64,000 bases of DNA, from the NCBI RefSeq assembly GCF_014109825.1, contig NZ_CP059576.1, positions 1,225,001 to 1,289,000 of the forward strand, written 5' to 3'. Every line of letters begins with the position of its first letter. Within the stretch, counting starts at the first letter, position 1. The stretch is from Legionella sp. PC997. GTDB lineage: Bacteria > Pseudomonadota > Gammaproteobacteria > Legionellales > Legionellaceae. The position numbers and the translations under genes are program-made. The notes under the pieces were generated by a model. The model did no database searches. It worked only from the letters and a program-made list of their open reading frames with translations, and was not told the origin of the DNA. Shown piece after piece: positions 8,947 to 19,401 of this stretch.

Positions 8947-9228
8947 TTATTTTAGCCAATCACCAAGAATATCAATGATTTTTTGTGCTTGTTCGGCGCT
9001 GGAAATATTAAATTTAGATTTTTGCCAGTATTGATTATTACGTTTTTGATAACGGCGAATTGAAAATTTTACAGGGCCGAAGTCATTTTGAGCATTATCC
9101 CAATCTTGATACTTAAACATAATCGTAGTCCAAGCCCCACGAGTTAGTATTTTTTTATCCAATTCTTTAACTGTTTCTGTCCCATTTTCGCCATATGCAA
9201 TAGTAATTTCATCTATACTTGCTGTCAT
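8947..9228 (-). CDS. Conserved hypothetical protein
   Basis: 93 residues, soluble, with no signal or membrane segment. The sequence has a compact alpha/beta look with WTTIMFKYQDWD and KFSIRRYQKRN, and a C-terminal helix (SAEQAQKIIDILGDWL). Codon use is like the surrounding core genes. I do not recognise the family. No operon partner is evident. Confidence 0.6.
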   Translation of the reverse strand: MTASIDEITIAYGENGTETVKELDKKILTRGAWTTIMFKYQDWDNAQNDFGPVKFSIRRYQKRNNQYWQKSKFNISSAEQAQKIIDILGDWLK

Positions 9229-9389
9229 TTCTTGGTTTACCTCAATGAATATTTAAAAAACAAAGAACGTATCACTAATAAGTGCTTCTCTGCGCTAAAA
9301 TTTTGACAGTTTAGCTTATTTCTTTAACTTACCATAGAGTTGAGTTGTGATTCGCTCAAAAAATAGAAATCAATGAAAAAATAAACGCT

Positions 9390-9956
9390 TTATTGGATGG
9401 ATTGTAGTTTACCGTTAACAAAAGTCATGGATACAGTAGGTTGATACTCACCAGGCTGATAGATCCAAACTACAGGTTTGGTTGCTGTGGGTACAATTTC
9501 ATTGATAAAGGAATTATTTACAATAGAAGGGCTTCCGCAAGCGTAATAGACTTTTTGTACCGGATCTCCGGCTTGAATATTAGCCCCCTGGCAAACAGAA
9601 ACTGCATTGCTATCAGAACCATTCATTTTGATGGAGCGTACTTTTTGATTCACAATGTCTATTTCAAGCTGTACTCCGCCACTACCTGTAGGCACATTCC
9701 ATACTCCATAAAAAGCGGTACTCGTTCCCATATTATTGTAAATGAGTTGTTGTACTGGAATTTTTTGCATCAAAGGTTGATTGGATTCCTGCTGGCTTAC
9801 GGGTTGGCCACAAGCTGCAATCACTTCATCAGGAGTCATCCCTACCTTAATATATCCATGGTTTTGTGGACAATAATAAGATTGGGTATCAGCAAATAGA
9901 CTAAAAGGTACAAGAAGCAATCCTAAGCCAGTGCTACTGAGGAGCGTCAATTTCAT
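9390..9956 (-). CDS. Secreted DUF2845-like protein
   Basis: 188 residues with a clear signal peptide (residues 1-22, cleavage after SLFA). The mature part has two related halves, each with a G-x-x-x-x-x-V-x-x-x-C-G-x-P motif: VGMTPDEVIAACGQP near residue 38 and AGDPVQKVYYACGSP near residue 130. This is the pattern of DUF2845-type periplasmic proteins. AGGA precedes the ATG. Function unknown. It follows yggT on the same strand with a 46-base gap and may be co-transcribed. Confidence 0.65.
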   Translation of the reverse strand: MKLTLLSSTGLGLLLVPFSLFADTQSYYCPQNHGYIKVGMTPDEVIAACGQPVSQQESNQPLMQKIPVQQLIYNNMGTSTAFYGVWNVPTGSGGVQLEIDIVNQKVRSIKMNGSDSNAVSVCQGANIQAGDPVQKVYYACGSPSIVNNSFINEIVPTATKPVVWIYQPGEYQPTVSMTFVNGKLQSIQ

Positions 9957-10002
9957 AAGTTAATCCTGATAATCCTCTGCTTAAAATTAAGTATAGTCGC
10001 TT

Positions 10003-10578
10003 TTATAATAATCTCCAGGGTAGGCTTGCATTGATAAATAATGTAATAATTTTCAATAAAACCAGAATGATAAAGGGGGAGAAATCAAAACCTGAAATAT
10101 CTGGAACAATCTTTCTACCAAGCTTTAACAAGGGTTCTGTTAACATACGTAAAAAATCGGCAATTGGTCCTTGCCAGTTGGGATTAATAAAACTCATGAT
10201 AACGCGCACAAGTATGGCATAAAATAAAATATCACATGGTTGGATAATTAAGTCCGCAATGATGTACATCACTATGAATCCAATAGGAATTAATCCACCT
10301 AAGGCAAGAAGGCTGATACAGAGAATTTTCAATAGCTCAACCAGAACCAAAGTAATGAAAGCGGGCACATCATATTTTTGTCCGGGTTTATAGGGTTGTT
10401 TTGTTATCAGTTGGATAGGATTGACTATAGGGTTAGTTACTTTATAAATAAGTTGGCTTACTGGGTGAAGGGCACTGACACGTAAATAGCGTAGGGCGAT
10501 TCGAAGCCATAAACTGAAAATGGCGAGTGAAAAAAATAACGAAACCACGAAGATCAATACAACGATAATTCCAGACAT
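10003..10578 (-). CDS. yggT: YggT family integral membrane protein
   Basis: 191 residues with the tandem YggT repeat: two units each containing hydrophobic helices and a conserved R-x-x-x-S-x-x-x-P-type segment (ALHPVSQLIYKVTNPIVNPI in the first, FLRMLTEPLLKLGRKIVPD in the second). YggT proteins are linked to osmotic shock tolerance, and their gene often sits beside yggS, as here (57-base gap). GGGGA precedes the ATG. Confidence 0.92.
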   Translation of the reverse strand: MSGIIVVLIFVVSLFFSLAIFSLWLRIALRYLRVSALHPVSQLIYKVTNPIVNPIQLITKQPYKPGQKYDVPAFITLVLVELLKILCISLLALGGLIPIGFIVMYIIADLIIQPCDILFYAILVRVIMSFINPNWQGPIADFLRMLTEPLLKLGRKIVPDISGFDFSPFIILVLLKIITLFINASLPWRLL

Positions 10579-10634
10579 ATATTCCCCTACACGTATTTAG
10601 GCAACTAATTTTTCCAGGATTATAGCGCGTCGCT

Positions 10635-11321
10635 TTATTTTTGTCGCTCACCAAATAAGGCGCGTCCAACACGCACAATAGTAGCACCTGCTTTAATAGC
10701 TGGGACTAAATCATCACTCATTCCCATAGACAAGGTATCCATGTTTAGACCAAGTTCACGATTGAGTGAATGCATCAATTGATTAAGTTGCTTAAAGATT
10801 TCATATTGACTTTGCATATCCTGTTGGGGGGGCGGAATAGTCATTAAGCCTCTTAGTTTGAGATAAGGTAGTTGATTCACAGCTAAGGCTAGTTCGGCTG
10901 CATGTTCTGGGGGTATTCCTGATTTGGTTTTTTCCTCAACCAAATTAATTTGTAAACAAATATTGAGTGGGTCTAAATGGCGTGGACGGTATTCATTGAG
11001 ATGCTGGGCGATTTTAAATCGACTAATACTATGCACCCAGTTAAAGGAAGTGGCAATCCCTTTGGTTTTATTACTTTGAATGGGGCCGATAAAATGCCAG
11101 CATATAGGACTATTTTTAAAGGCATCTATTTTTTTTTGTGCTTCTTGGAAGTAACTTTCACCAAAGTTTGTAATTCCAAGCTGAAATAATTCATTAATGG
11201 CCTCGATGCTTTGTTGTTTGCTGACAGCGAGCAAAAGGACACTTCCAGGTTTTCGGTCGCATTCAAGTTCAGTTTGTCTGATTAATTCTTTGATTAGTTT
11301 TAGATTGTTATAAAAATTCAT
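10635..11321 (-). CDS. yggS: PLP homeostasis protein YggS/PLPBP
   Basis: 228 residues from the ATG at 11321; the open frame extends upstream but homologs begin at the MNFYNNLKLIKE position. It has the alanine-racemase-like barrel with AVSKQQ (PLP lysine), FGESYFQEAQKK, WHFIGPIQSNKTK, LSMGMSDDLVPAIKAG and VRVGRALFGER. It binds PLP without catalysis and keeps B6 and amino-acid pools balanced. It is the first gene of yggS-yggT and is divergent from pilT. Confidence 0.95.
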   Translation of the reverse strand: MNFYNNLKLIKELIRQTELECDRKPGSVLLLAVSKQQSIEAINELFQLGITNFGESYFQEAQKKIDAFKNSPICWHFIGPIQSNKTKGIATSFNWVHSISRFKIAQHLNEYRPRHLDPLNICLQINLVEEKTKSGIPPEHAAELALAVNQLPYLKLRGLMTIPPPQQDMQSQYEIFKQLNQLMHSLNRELGLNMDTLSMGMSDDLVPAIKAGATIVRVGRALFGERQK

Positions 11322-11468
11322 AATTTTTAGATACACCCTTGAAAATCTCAACAATAACAAAAGAAACAATATTTGCCGAGTACCACTTCGTGAGCTAATC
11401 TAATAGCATTAGATTGAGATTGATTTTAAGGTCCAATCTATTATTGATTCAATCGGGATGATTAAGCA

Positions 11469-12503
11469 ATGGACATAGCGGAACTATTGGCGTTTTCAGT
11501 AAAAAATAAATCCTCAGACTTACATCTTTCGGCAGGTTTGCCTCCAATGATTCGAGTTGATGGGGATTTACGTAAAATCAATTTACCCGCCCTGGAGCAT
11601 AAAGAGGTAATGAAAATTGTCTATGATGTAATGAATGACAGGCAGAGAAAAGAATTTGAAGAATATTTAGAGGTTGATTTTTCTTTTGAAATCGCAAATC
11701 TAGCCCGTTTTAGGGTGAATGTGTTTAATCAATTACGTGGCGCCGCGGCAGTTTTTCGTACCATCCCTTCCGAAATTTTAGGCATGGATGATCTAGGACT
11801 ACCTCCTATTTTTGAAGAAATGGCTAGTTATCCTAAGGGATTAGTATTGATAACTGGTCCTACAGGCTCAGGTAAAAGTACTACATTGGCTGCGATCATC
11901 GATTACATTAATGCAAATCGTTACGATCATATTTTAACAGTTGAAGATCCTATAGAGTTTGTACATCAAAGTAAGAAATGTTTGTTAAACCAACGGGAAG
12001 TTCATCGTGATACGCTGAGTTTTAATGCGGCTTTACGTTCGGCACTTCGCGAGGATCCGGATGTGATTCTAGTCGGGGAATTGCGGGATTTGGAGACAAT
12101 CCGCTTGGCAATGACTGCTGCGGAAACCGGACACCTTGTATTTGGGACCTTACATACCAATTCAGCAACCAAAACCATCAATAGAATTATTGATGTGTTT
12201 CCTGCTGAAGAAAAATCGATGGTGCGTTCTATGTTATCCGAATCTTTGCAAGCCGTAGTAGCACAAACTTTATTGAAAAAAAATGGTGGGGGACGGGTTG
12301 CTGCTTTGGAAATTATGATTTGTACCGGTGCGATACGAAACTTAATTCGTGAAGATAAAGTGGCACAAATGTACTCTTCAATCCAAACAGGTCAAGGCAA
12401 AGGAATGCAAACTTTGGATCAGCATTTAACTGAGTTGGTGAAGAAAAATATTATCTCTATTTATACAGCACGTGAAGTGGCTATTGATAAAAATTTATTT
12501 TAA
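11469..12503 (+). CDS. pilT: Type IV pilus retraction ATPase PilT
   Basis: 344 residues. Walker A GPTGSGKST is at 130-138. The Asp box (ILTVEDPIEFVH), Walker B (ILVGELRD) and His box (GHLVFGTLHT) follow in order. The AIRNLIRE motif, which is diagnostic for PilT rather than PilB, is near residue 288. It powers pilus retraction for twitching motility and DNA uptake at the cytoplasmic face of the inner membrane. pilU is not adjacent. Confidence 0.97.
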   Translation: MDIAELLAFSVKNKSSDLHLSAGLPPMIRVDGDLRKINLPALEHKEVMKIVYDVMNDRQRKEFEEYLEVDFSFEIANLARFRVNVFNQLRGAAAVFRTIPSEILGMDDLGLPPIFEEMASYPKGLVLITGPTGSGKSTTLAAIIDYINANRYDHILTVEDPIEFVHQSKKCLLNQREVHRDTLSFNAALRSALREDPDVILVGELRDLETIRLAMTAAETGHLVFGTLHTNSATKTINRIIDVFPAEEKSMVRSMLSESLQAVVAQTLLKKNGGGRVAALEIMICTGAIRNLIREDKVAQMYSSIQTGQGKGMQTLDQHLTELVKKNIISIYTAREVAIDKNLF

Positions 12504-12646
12504 AGAGTTTCCCGAAGGTCTATGTAATGCAGCCATTCAATTCAGTTGGACTCTTTGATTTGTCATCTTTCGATTTGGATTCTATTCTGGTGCCTCTTAG
12601 AGGGCGAAGCTCCCGTTTTGAGTGCTGAAGATTTCATAAAACTCGG

Positions 12647-12664
12647 TTCCCGCTTTCGCGGGAA
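12647..12664. terminator. Hairpin between pilT and rph
   Basis: A perfect 7-base GC-rich stem (TTCCCGC with GCGGGAA) and a TTTC loop lie in the convergent 210-base gap. There is no T run on the plus strand, so it may be a REP-type hairpin acting as an mRNA end for either gene. Confidence 0.4.
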
Positions 12665-12712
12665 TGACCAATGATTAACTTTAATGACATGAAGCCCGGA
12701 GCTATTTAAAGC

Positions 12713-13420
12713 TTAAGCATTTTTCTGCAATTCAATCAATTGAGGAATACCAATTTCGGCAAGTGCCAGCATGTTGTTCAATTCATCGCGATTGAAATGT
12801 CTGTCTTCGGCAGTGCCTTGAATCTCTATGAAATGTCCTGCTTCGTTCATTACTACATTCATGTCTGTTTCAGCAAGTACGTCTTCGGCATAATCTAAAT
12901 CAAGTACCGGTTGACCCCGATAGAGGCCCACAGAAACTGCGGCAATGTAATGAAATGCAGGCATTTTACGTATTTTTTCGCGTTCGACCATCCAAGTTAC
13001 CGCATCCCTCATTGCGACGCAGGCACCGGTAATAGCGGCAGTTCTTGTACCCCCATCAGCCTGAATTACATCACAATCTAATGTTATTGTATTCTCCCCT
13101 AAAACTTTTAAATCAACACAGGCTCTAAGAGAACGGCCGATTAGACGTTGAATTTCCATGGTTCTGCCGCCTTGCTTTCCCTTGCTTGCTTCGCGTTCAG
13201 TACGGCTATGAGTTGCGCGGGGAAGCATTCCATATTCAGCAGTAACCCAGCCCTGGTTTTTACCTTTAATAAAACGAGGAACTCCATCAGTAACCGAAGC
13301 ATTACATAATACTTTAGTTTGTCCGAATTCAACCAGGACGGAACCTTCAGCGTGTTTGGTGTAGTTTCTGGTGATTTTAACAGAACGTAGTTGATTTGCT
13401 TCTCGATTACTTGGGCGCAT
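12713..13420 (-). CDS. rph: Ribonuclease PH
   Basis: 235 residues, normal length. Visible are the N-terminal [29 protein letters not shown], the phosphate-binding Arg cluster ([17 protein letters not shown]) and [18 protein letters not shown]. It is a phosphorolytic 3' to 5' exoribonuclease that trims tRNA 3' ends. GAGGA lies at good spacing before the ATG. Unlike the laboratory E. coli K-12 allele, no frameshift is seen. Confidence 0.97.
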   Translation of the reverse strand: MRPSNREANQLRSVKITRNYTKHAEGSVLVEFGQTKVLCNASVTDGVPRFIKGKNQGWVTAEYGMLPRATHSRTEREASKGKQGGRTMEIQRLIGRSLRACVDLKVLGENTITLDCDVIQADGGTRTAAITGACVAMRDAVTWMVEREKIRKMPAFHYIAAVSVGLYRGQPVLDLDYAEDVLAETDMNVVMNEAGHFIEIQGTAEDRHFNRDELNNMLALAEIGIPQLIELQKNA

Positions 13421-13899
13421 AGAATAATCCTCGTTAAAAATTAGGAATTATAACGCTTAACTCCCGGAGTTGCATCCTAAAGTATATACGACGCAATAAA
13501 ACAAATACCATTTGGATTATGAGTGATTCATTCAGCAAGGAATAACTTGAATATTAGAGAACAGAAATGCTAAAGAATAATTCACTCAAAATTATGAAAA
13601 TTTCTTTATATTCATATTGATTAATATTGATTCATCATGTTATTTTGAATTCTATCTATAAAAAAAGTGTCCATTATGTGTCATCGCAGTCATGAATACA
13701 GTGTTGCATTATCTGCAGATTTATCTGCAAGCTCTCTGTTTGTCTGCGATTTAGTTGTTTCCCAAAGTCATTCTTCTTTATTAGTGATTCTTGTCTTACC
13801 CGATTTTCCCTAGGGCGGTTTTTTTGCATTATCCGCACCTCTCTAGGGAGGAAGCGAGCGGGTAATGAATTAAATTTGACATCACTTTTGGAGAATATT
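13421..13899. other. Intergenic region between rph and the carrier-like gene
   Basis: A 479-base divergent gap, AT-rich in its first half. I see no gene or RNA I can name. The last 80 bases hold a CCCTAGGG core and a second CTAGGGAGG, and GGAG at 13890-13893 serves the ATG at 13900. It must contain promoters for both flanking genes. Confidence 0.4.
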
Positions 13900-14769
13900 A
13901 TGACTCAAGCTAAAAATGAGGCGCATAAAGACAAGACGCGCCCTAAAGAAAAGAAAAACAATCTTAGTGTAGTTCAAAGCATCATCTCGGGAAGTATCAC
14001 TGGGGCTTTTGAAGTGTTCGTGGATCATCCTTTGTGGTCTATAAAAACACGAATGCAAAAAAAAGAACCCTTTACTCTAAATCCACAAGTATTGTATCGA
14101 GGAATATTGCCAAATGCTGCGAGTATGGTCCCAATAACTGCGGTTCAAGTTGGTTTGAATCGTTTTTTCCAAAATTGGTTTTTTGGGAATAAATATGAAT
14201 TGTCTAATACCCAAAAGCTAATTAGTGCATTTGCTGCAGGAGTTGGTTCTGCTGCAATTAGTTGTCCAACTGAGATGATCATGACCCACCAAAAGCACAG
14301 TTTTTTTGCGGCGGGCTCCTATATGGTGAGGCAGGGAGGATGGTCTCATCTTTATACGGGGATGTTGTCAACGATGCTTCGAGAGGGTATGTTTTCTACA
14401 TTTTTTTTGGCGGTGACACCTGCATTAAAAGTCAGAATAATGGAATATTGCCCTAATGATTTTGCTGCTTCTTCCTTTGCTGGTATATTGGCAGGAATTG
14501 GAGCAACATTAGCGTCACAAAAGTTTGATGTAATAAAGACAGTACAACAGGCTTCTATTTCTAAAAATTCTTCTGGTTTTTTCCAAGCGACTCGGAAGAT
14601 TCATGCAGAGTATGGCATTTATGGTTTTTTTAATGGTGGGCTTCCCCGAGGTCTACGAGTGATGTCTGCGGTTACACTGATGAGTTGGATGAATGAGAAG
14701 TTGAGTGAATTATGGTCGCATCATCAGTCGCCACCAAAATCCGGGCCTGGTTCTTCGCTAAGCAAATAA
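13900..14769 (+). CDS. Mitochondrial carrier family (SLC25-like) protein, effector candidate
   Basis: 289 residues from the ATG at 13900 (GGAG six bases upstream). Three repeats of about 85 residues are visible, each with a carrier signature: HPLWSIKTRMQ in the first, CPTEMIMTHQK in the second and QKFDVIKTVQQ in the third, with YRGILPN, YTGMLST and FFNGGLPRG following at the usual spacing. Gly-rich helices (GSITGAFE, AFAAGVGSAAIS, FAGILAGIGATLAS) complete the fold. Carriers are otherwise eukaryotic. Legionella LncP is a known translocated example and is the closest concept. The substrate cannot be read from sequence. A hydrophilic Lys-rich N-terminus and Ser/Pro tail flank the carrier. Confidence 0.82.
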   Translation: MTQAKNEAHKDKTRPKEKKNNLSVVQSIISGSITGAFEVFVDHPLWSIKTRMQKKEPFTLNPQVLYRGILPNAASMVPITAVQVGLNRFFQNWFFGNKYELSNTQKLISAFAAGVGSAAISCPTEMIMTHQKHSFFAAGSYMVRQGGWSHLYTGMLSTMLREGMFSTFFLAVTPALKVRIMEYCPNDFAASSFAGILAGIGATLASQKFDVIKTVQQASISKNSSGFFQATRKIHAEYGIYGFFNGGLPRGLRVMSAVTLMSWMNEKLSELWSHHQSPPKSGPGSSLSK

Positions 14770-14776
14770 TTCTTTA

Positions 14777-14806
14777 ATCCCGGGTTTTCAATCCGGGATA
14801 TACTTT
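14777..14806 (+). terminator. Stem-loop after the carrier-like gene
   Basis: A perfect 7-base stem ATCCCGG/CCGGGAT (14777-14783 with 14793-14799) and a 9-base loop, 8 bases after the stop codon. The T run after it is short (ATACTTT). Confidence 0.5.
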
Positions 14807-14963
14807 AATATGTTTTCATAAGTAGATCTCTAATTAATCTTCAAATTGTTTTAATATTGATCACTGTGGTTGCTATGCTGAGGTGCATATCAAGAGGTTT
14901 GTATCTGTGCAATTGCTTTAAATTGGGGTATATTCGCGCAAGGTTTATTCATTGGTATTCTAT

Positions 14964-15830
14964 ATGCTTCAAAGTATGACGGCTTTCTCGCGAGTGCAAA
15001 AGCAAATCGAAGAGGGGCATTTTTGTTGGGAAATCAAGTCAGTTAATCATCGATATCTGGATGTTTCATTTCGTTTACCTGAATCATTCCGATTTATAGA
15101 ACCTCAATTGCGTCATGTGTTGCGAGATGTAATCAATCGCGGCAAATTAGAGTGTCAGCTTAAATATCAAGACACAAGTTCTAATAATCAGTCTATGCTT
15201 ATAAATACAGGCATGGTTAATGCATTAGTAAATTTAAGTGAGAAACTTTCTGCATCACATCATTTGCCGAATGATTTAAGTATTAGTCGTGTCTTATCTT
15301 GGCCTGGTGTGGTGCAAGCCAGTGTGCCCGATGCAGATATTTTAGGAGAGCACGCACTTTCTTTATTTAAGAGTGCGATTGAGCAACTAAAACAAATGCG
15401 TGTAACCGAAGGGAGCGCACTGAAAGCACATATTGAAGGGAGACTAAGTGAATTAGGTCAAGAAGTTAAGCGCGCACGTTCTATAGTATTAACGCAAACA
15501 GAACAAGTAAAAGATAAGCTATTGACCCGATTACACTCAGTGAAACTTGAAGTGCAAGAGTCACGTGTGGAGCAAGAAATTGCTTTAATTTTGGCTCGTC
15601 TTGATGTCAGTGAGGAATTAGATAGACTACAGACTCATCTTGATGAGGTGAGTCGGACGTTAAATTGCGATAAAATCGCAGGAAGACGTCTAGATTTTTT
15701 GATGCAAGAATTAAATAGGGAGGCGAATACGCTAAGCTCAAAATCGGACTCTGGAGAATTGACTAAGAGTGCAGTAGAAATGAAAGTTTTAATTGAGCAA
15801 ATGCGTGAGCAAATTCAAAATATTGAGTGA
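14964..15830 (+). CDS. yicC: YicC family endoribonuclease
   Basis: 288 residues from the ATG at 14964 ([10 protein letters not shown], the family-typical start); a TTG four codons earlier is in frame. It has the N-terminal YicC domain with [18 protein letters not shown] and the C-terminal DUF1732 domain with [25 protein letters not shown], the most conserved part. YicC proteins act in RNA turnover. Its stop overlaps the GTG start of gmk, the common yicC-gmk coupling. Confidence 0.93.
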   Translation: MLQSMTAFSRVQKQIEEGHFCWEIKSVNHRYLDVSFRLPESFRFIEPQLRHVLRDVINRGKLECQLKYQDTSSNNQSMLINTGMVNALVNLSEKLSASHHLPNDLSISRVLSWPGVVQASVPDADILGEHALSLFKSAIEQLKQMRVTEGSALKAHIEGRLSELGQEVKRARSIVLTQTEQVKDKLLTRLHSVKLEVQESRVEQEIALILARLDVSEELDRLQTHLDEVSRTLNCDKIAGRRLDFLMQELNREANTLSSKSDSGELTKSAVEMKVLIEQMREQIQNIE

Positions 15831-16465
15831 GTACTATTGTGGGTGATTATTCGGGTAATTTATTTATTGTTGCAGCACCTTCTGGGGGAGGCAAAACAAG
15901 TTTAGTAAAAAGGTTGATCGAAACTATGGATAATATTGAGGTATCCATTTCGCATACAACTCGAACCATGCGGCCTGGAGAGCGTAATGGAGTGGATTAC
16001 TTTTTTACTGATGAAAAAGAATTTATGCGTATGATTGATGATTGTGCTTTTTTGGAGCATGCCCGGGTCTTTAATCATTTATATGGAACCTCCATGGAGC
16101 AAATTGCAAGACGTTTGCAAAATGGTATCGATGTGGTTCTGGACATCGACTGGCAAGGAGCGACTCAGATTAGACGTTCTTTTCCTGAGGCGGTGAGTAT
16201 TTTTATTGTGCCCCCATCCTTGGAAGTCTTGAGACAACGACTATTAAATAGACGACAAGATAAAGATGATGTGGTTAGTGATCGAATGAAAAAGGCTCAA
16301 GATGAGCTGAGTCATTATCCTGAATTTGATTATTTAATCGTTAATGATAATTTTGAAAAAGCAGCGATGGAGTTGGGAGCGATTGTGATTGCAAACCGCT
16401 TGTGTATTAAGCGACAGATAAATAAACAATCAAAATTGCTTTCTTTCCTGTTGTCATCGCAGTAA
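15827..16465 (+). CDS. gmk: Guanylate kinase
   Basis: 212 residues. P-loop [10 protein letters not shown] is near residue 17. [19 protein letters not shown] forms the GMP-binding domain, and [11 protein letters not shown] is the catalytic core. It phosphorylates GMP to GDP. The likely start is the GTG at 15827 overlapping the yicC stop; a second GTG at 15839 is in frame. It stands upstream of rpoZ and spoT in the usual gammaproteobacterial order, linking GTP supply with (p)ppGpp metabolism. Confidence 0.97.
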   Translation: MSTIVGDYSGNLFIVAAPSGGGKTSLVKRLIETMDNIEVSISHTTRTMRPGERNGVDYFFTDEKEFMRMIDDCAFLEHARVFNHLYGTSMEQIARRLQNGIDVVLDIDWQGATQIRRSFPEAVSIFIVPPSLEVLRQRLLNRRQDKDDVVSDRMKKAQDELSHYPEFDYLIVNDNFEKAAMELGAIVIANRLCIKRQINKQSKLLSFLLSSQ

Positions 16466-16496
16466 AATACAAGGTTTTGCTACCGGAGAATGATTT

Positions 16497-16700
16497 ATGG
16501 CACGAGTTACAGTTGAAGATTGTTTAAAAAATGTTGCGAATCGATTTGAGCTGGTTATGGTAGCCACGAAACGGGCACGTCAAATTGCGGTTCGAGGAGA
16601 TCAACCCATGGTAGAATGGGAAAATGATAAACCGACCGTGGTGGCTCTACGTGAAATAGCAGAAGGTTTAATTACCCCAGAAATTTTGGATAAAGAGTAG
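16497..16700 (+). CDS. rpoZ: DNA-directed RNA polymerase omega subunit
   Basis: 67 residues beginning [13 protein letters not shown] and containing the conserved [16 protein letters not shown] and [10 protein letters not shown] segments. It is shorter than E. coli omega but typical for related genera. It assists assembly of the beta-prime subunit. The GGAG at 16483-16486 lies before the ATG. Part of the gmk-rpoZ-spoT cluster. Confidence 0.97.
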   Translation: MARVTVEDCLKNVANRFELVMVATKRARQIAVRGDQPMVEWENDKPTVVALREIAEGLITPEILDKE

Positions 16701-16712
16701 ATGGCACTGTTT

Positions 16713-16785
16713 ATATAGCCTGGGCGAAGCGGACCTAGGTTTTGGTTACTCATTCCAGGATTCCGCTTGTTCACCCTAGCTACGA
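16713..16785 (+). repeat. Dispersed inverted-repeat element, copy 1
   Basis: Between rpoZ and spoT, 73 bases whose ends (TAGCCTGGGCGAAGCGGA and TCCGCTTGTTCACCCTAGCTA) are imperfect inverted repeats. The same design in opposite orientation occurs at 19402-19476, so this is a small dispersed repeat rather than a gene-specific site. Confidence 0.6.
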
Positions 16786-16855
16786 ATCAAAGAGAGGACT
16801 GTGATTATTCGAAGGTGCCTTAATAGGGTGAATTTAGAGGTATAGGGGTATGGTC

Positions 16856-19006
16856 ATGTTAGATACTAGGGAGTACTGCGTGAGCTACTTTAAGGAGCTC
16901 GATGAAGAGCTGAAATGCTACCTTGAGCAGTCGCAAATAGAAAAATGTTACCAAGCCTATTTGGTCGCGGAGAAAGCGCATCATGGACAAATGCGTCGTT
17001 CTGGCGAGCCCTATATTACTCACCCTGTTGCAGCAGCCTTGATTCTCGCTCGAATGCGTCTTGATTATCAAACGATCATGGCTACTTTACTCCACGATGT
17101 GGTTGAAGATACTTCCGTGAGTAAAGAAGATTTAACCCGTCAATTTGGCGAAGAAATTACCTCTCTTGTAGATGGTGTTACCAAACTAACTAAAATCAAA
17201 TTTGAATCAAAAGCAGAAGCGCAGGCGGAAAATTTTCGTAAAATGGTCTTGGCCATGGTCAAAGACATTCGTGTAATTATCGTTAAGTTGGCTGACCGAC
17301 TACACAACATGAAAACTCTTGGTGCAATGCCTTATGCAAAACGCAGACGTATCGCCATCGAAACTTTAGAAATTTATGCACCAATCGCTAACCGTTTAGG
17401 GATGCATTCAATTTATGTAGGCTTAGAGGATTTAGGATTCCAGGCATTGTATCCGATGCGGTATAGGGCAATTAAATCAGCAGTTGAAAAATCTCGGGGC
17501 AATCGACGTGAATTGACCCAAACTATTGAACGTGATTTGCAACTGGCATTAGCACAATTGAATATCCCTTATGAACAAGTATTCGGCAGACAGAAGCACT
17601 TATATAGCATTTATAAGAAGATGCGTCAGAAAAAAGCCTCATTTACCGAAATTACTGATGTTTTTGCTTTTCGTGTGATTACTGAAGATATTGATTCCTG
17701 TTACCGGATTTTGGGTGCTTTGCATTGTACTTATAAACCGGTACCGCAACGCTTTAAAGATTATATTGGCATACCTAAGGCAAATGGATATCAATCGCTC
17801 CATACGACCTTGTTTGGACCTTTCGGAGTCCCTTTGGAAGTGCAAATTCGTACTCGTGATATGGATAAAGTAGCGGATAATGGAGTAGCTGCACATTGGA
17901 TCTATAAATCTTCAGGTCTCGAGGTCAATGAAGCCCAATTGCGCGCAAGAGAGTGGGTACAAAGTCTGTTAGAAATGCAACGCAGTACAGGAAGCTCATT
18001 GGAATTTATCGAAAATGTTAAAATTGATTTATTCCCCGATGAAGTATACGTATTTACCCCTAAAGGTCACATTATGGAGTTACCCAAGGGAGCGACTCCG
18101 GTTGATTTTGCTTATTCAGTTCATTCTGGAGTAGGTAATAGTTGTGTCGCTGCGAAAGTAAATCGAAAACTGGTTCCACTCAGTATACCCTTATCAAATG
18201 GCCAAACAGTAGAAATTATCACCGCGCAGGGAGCCCATCCAAATCCGGCATGGCTAAACTTTGTAGTTACTGGAAAAGCCCGTTCAAATATTCGTCATTT
18301 TTTGAAAAGCCAACAGAATACCGAATCAATTAGTTTAGGTAAGCGCCTTCTTGAGCAATCTTTAAATGAGTTGTCTAGTGATTATGCAAAAATACCACCT
18401 GAATCCTTACAAGCATTATTAAGCGATTTACACTATAAAGCGATAGAGGATTTACTTTATGCGATTGGCATAGGCAATCAAATGGCGATGGTAATTGCGA
18501 AAAGATTGGTAGTTTCACAAGATTCTAATGAATTGGATAAAGGAATTAAAACCCACCCCTTGGCAATCAAAGGTACCGAAGGAATGGTGGTGCATTTTAG
18601 TGAGTGCTGTCAGCCTATTCCTGGTGATAATATTGTAGGAAAATTCCAGCAAGGTCGAGGAATTATAGTACATAGCAGTGATTGTACTACACTCAAAAAC
18701 TCACGAACCAATCCAGAGCAATTTGTTGCTTTACGGTGGGATGAGAAGGTTGAAGGCGAGTACTGGGTTGATATAACAGTGGATGTAGTGAATGAACGCG
18801 GTGTGTTGGCCGCACTCGCAACTGCTATCGCTGAGGCTGGATCAAACATTGGTAATATAAATGTAGATCCGCGTGATGGCCGGCATAATGCGGTAACTTT
18901 CTCAATTAGTGTTGTGGATAGAACCCATTTGGCTCGCGTCATGCGTCGATTGAGAGCAAATAAAGTAGTCATGCGTCTTTATAGAAAAAAACAAGGGGAT
19001 AATTAA
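16856..19006 (+). CDS. spoT: Bifunctional (p)ppGpp synthetase/hydrolase SpoT
   Basis: 716 residues from the ATG at 16856, which sits 7 bases after AGGGG; the ATG at 16850 is too close to that site. In order: HD hydrolase domain with [11 protein letters not shown] and LLHDVVEDT and a second HD motif in [12 protein letters not shown], the synthetase domain with [13 protein letters not shown] and [11 protein letters not shown] domain ([20 protein letters not shown]) and C-terminal ACT domain. The intact HD residues indicate active hydrolysis. In Legionella, SpoT controls the switch from replication to transmission. Confidence 0.97.
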   Translation: MLDTREYCVSYFKELDEELKCYLEQSQIEKCYQAYLVAEKAHHGQMRRSGEPYITHPVAAALILARMRLDYQTIMATLLHDVVEDTSVSKEDLTRQFGEEITSLVDGVTKLTKIKFESKAEAQAENFRKMVLAMVKDIRVIIVKLADRLHNMKTLGAMPYAKRRRIAIETLEIYAPIANRLGMHSIYVGLEDLGFQALYPMRYRAIKSAVEKSRGNRRELTQTIERDLQLALAQLNIPYEQVFGRQKHLYSIYKKMRQKKASFTEITDVFAFRVITEDIDSCYRILGALHCTYKPVPQRFKDYIGIPKANGYQSLHTTLFGPFGVPLEVQIRTRDMDKVADNGVAAHWIYKSSGLEVNEAQLRAREWVQSLLEMQRSTGSSLEFIENVKIDLFPDEVYVFTPKGHIMELPKGATPVDFAYSVHSGVGNSCVAAKVNRKLVPLSIPLSNGQTVEIITAQGAHPNPAWLNFVVTGKARSNIRHFLKSQQNTESISLGKRLLEQSLNELSSDYAKIPPESLQALLSDLHYKAIEDLLYAIGIGNQMAMVIAKRLVVSQDSNELDKGIKTHPLAIKGTEGMVVHFSECCQPIPGDNIVGKFQQGRGIIVHSSDCTTLKNSRTNPEQFVALRWDEKVEGEYWVDITVDVVNERGVLAALATAIAEAGSNIGNINVDPRDGRHNAVTFSISVVDRTHLARVMRRLRANKVVMRLYRKKQGDN

Positions 19007-19389
19007 TGCAACCTGTAAATACAAAATTGGCTCCTGAGGCTATTGGAACCTATTCACAAGCAATCCAGTGTGGCGATACAGTTTATCTTTCAGGTCAAAT
19101 ACCAATTGATCCAGTTACTATGCAACTATGTAGTGAAGATATTAAAATACAAATTACACAGGTTTTAGAAAATTTAGCAGCAGTTTGTGAAGCCGCTGGT
19201 GGTAGTTTGGCGCAAATTGCGAAATTGAATGTGTATCTTACAGATTTGCGTCATTTTCCATTAATTAATGAAGCAATGAGTCGTTATTTTGCGGCACCTT
19301 ATCCAGCACGTGCTGCGATAGGAGTTTCTGCATTACCACGTGGCGCTCAAGTTGAGATGGATGGTATAATGGTTTTATCTTCGAAGTAA
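19006..19389 (+). CDS. ridA: RidA family reactive enamine/imine deaminase
   Basis: 127 residues. It has the family segments [39 protein letters not shown] and [22 protein letters not shown]. The Arg of YPAR is the residue that holds the substrate carboxylate. It clears 2-aminoacrylate and related enamines formed by PLP enzymes. Its ATG overlaps the last base of the spoT stop, a common gammaproteobacterial pairing. Confidence 0.95.
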   Translation: MQPVNTKLAPEAIGTYSQAIQCGDTVYLSGQIPIDPVTMQLCSEDIKIQITQVLENLAAVCEAAGGSLAQIAKLNVYLTDLRHFPLINEAMSRYFAAPYPARAAIGVSALPRGAQVEMDGIMVLSSK

Positions 19390-19401
19390 TTCATTTACAA
19401 G

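Noticed and set aside
12530..12710. Possible third copy of the spoT-flanking repeat after pilT
   Set aside because: Only a generic GC-rich hairpin is shared; the GTAGCC/GGCTAC ends are absent.
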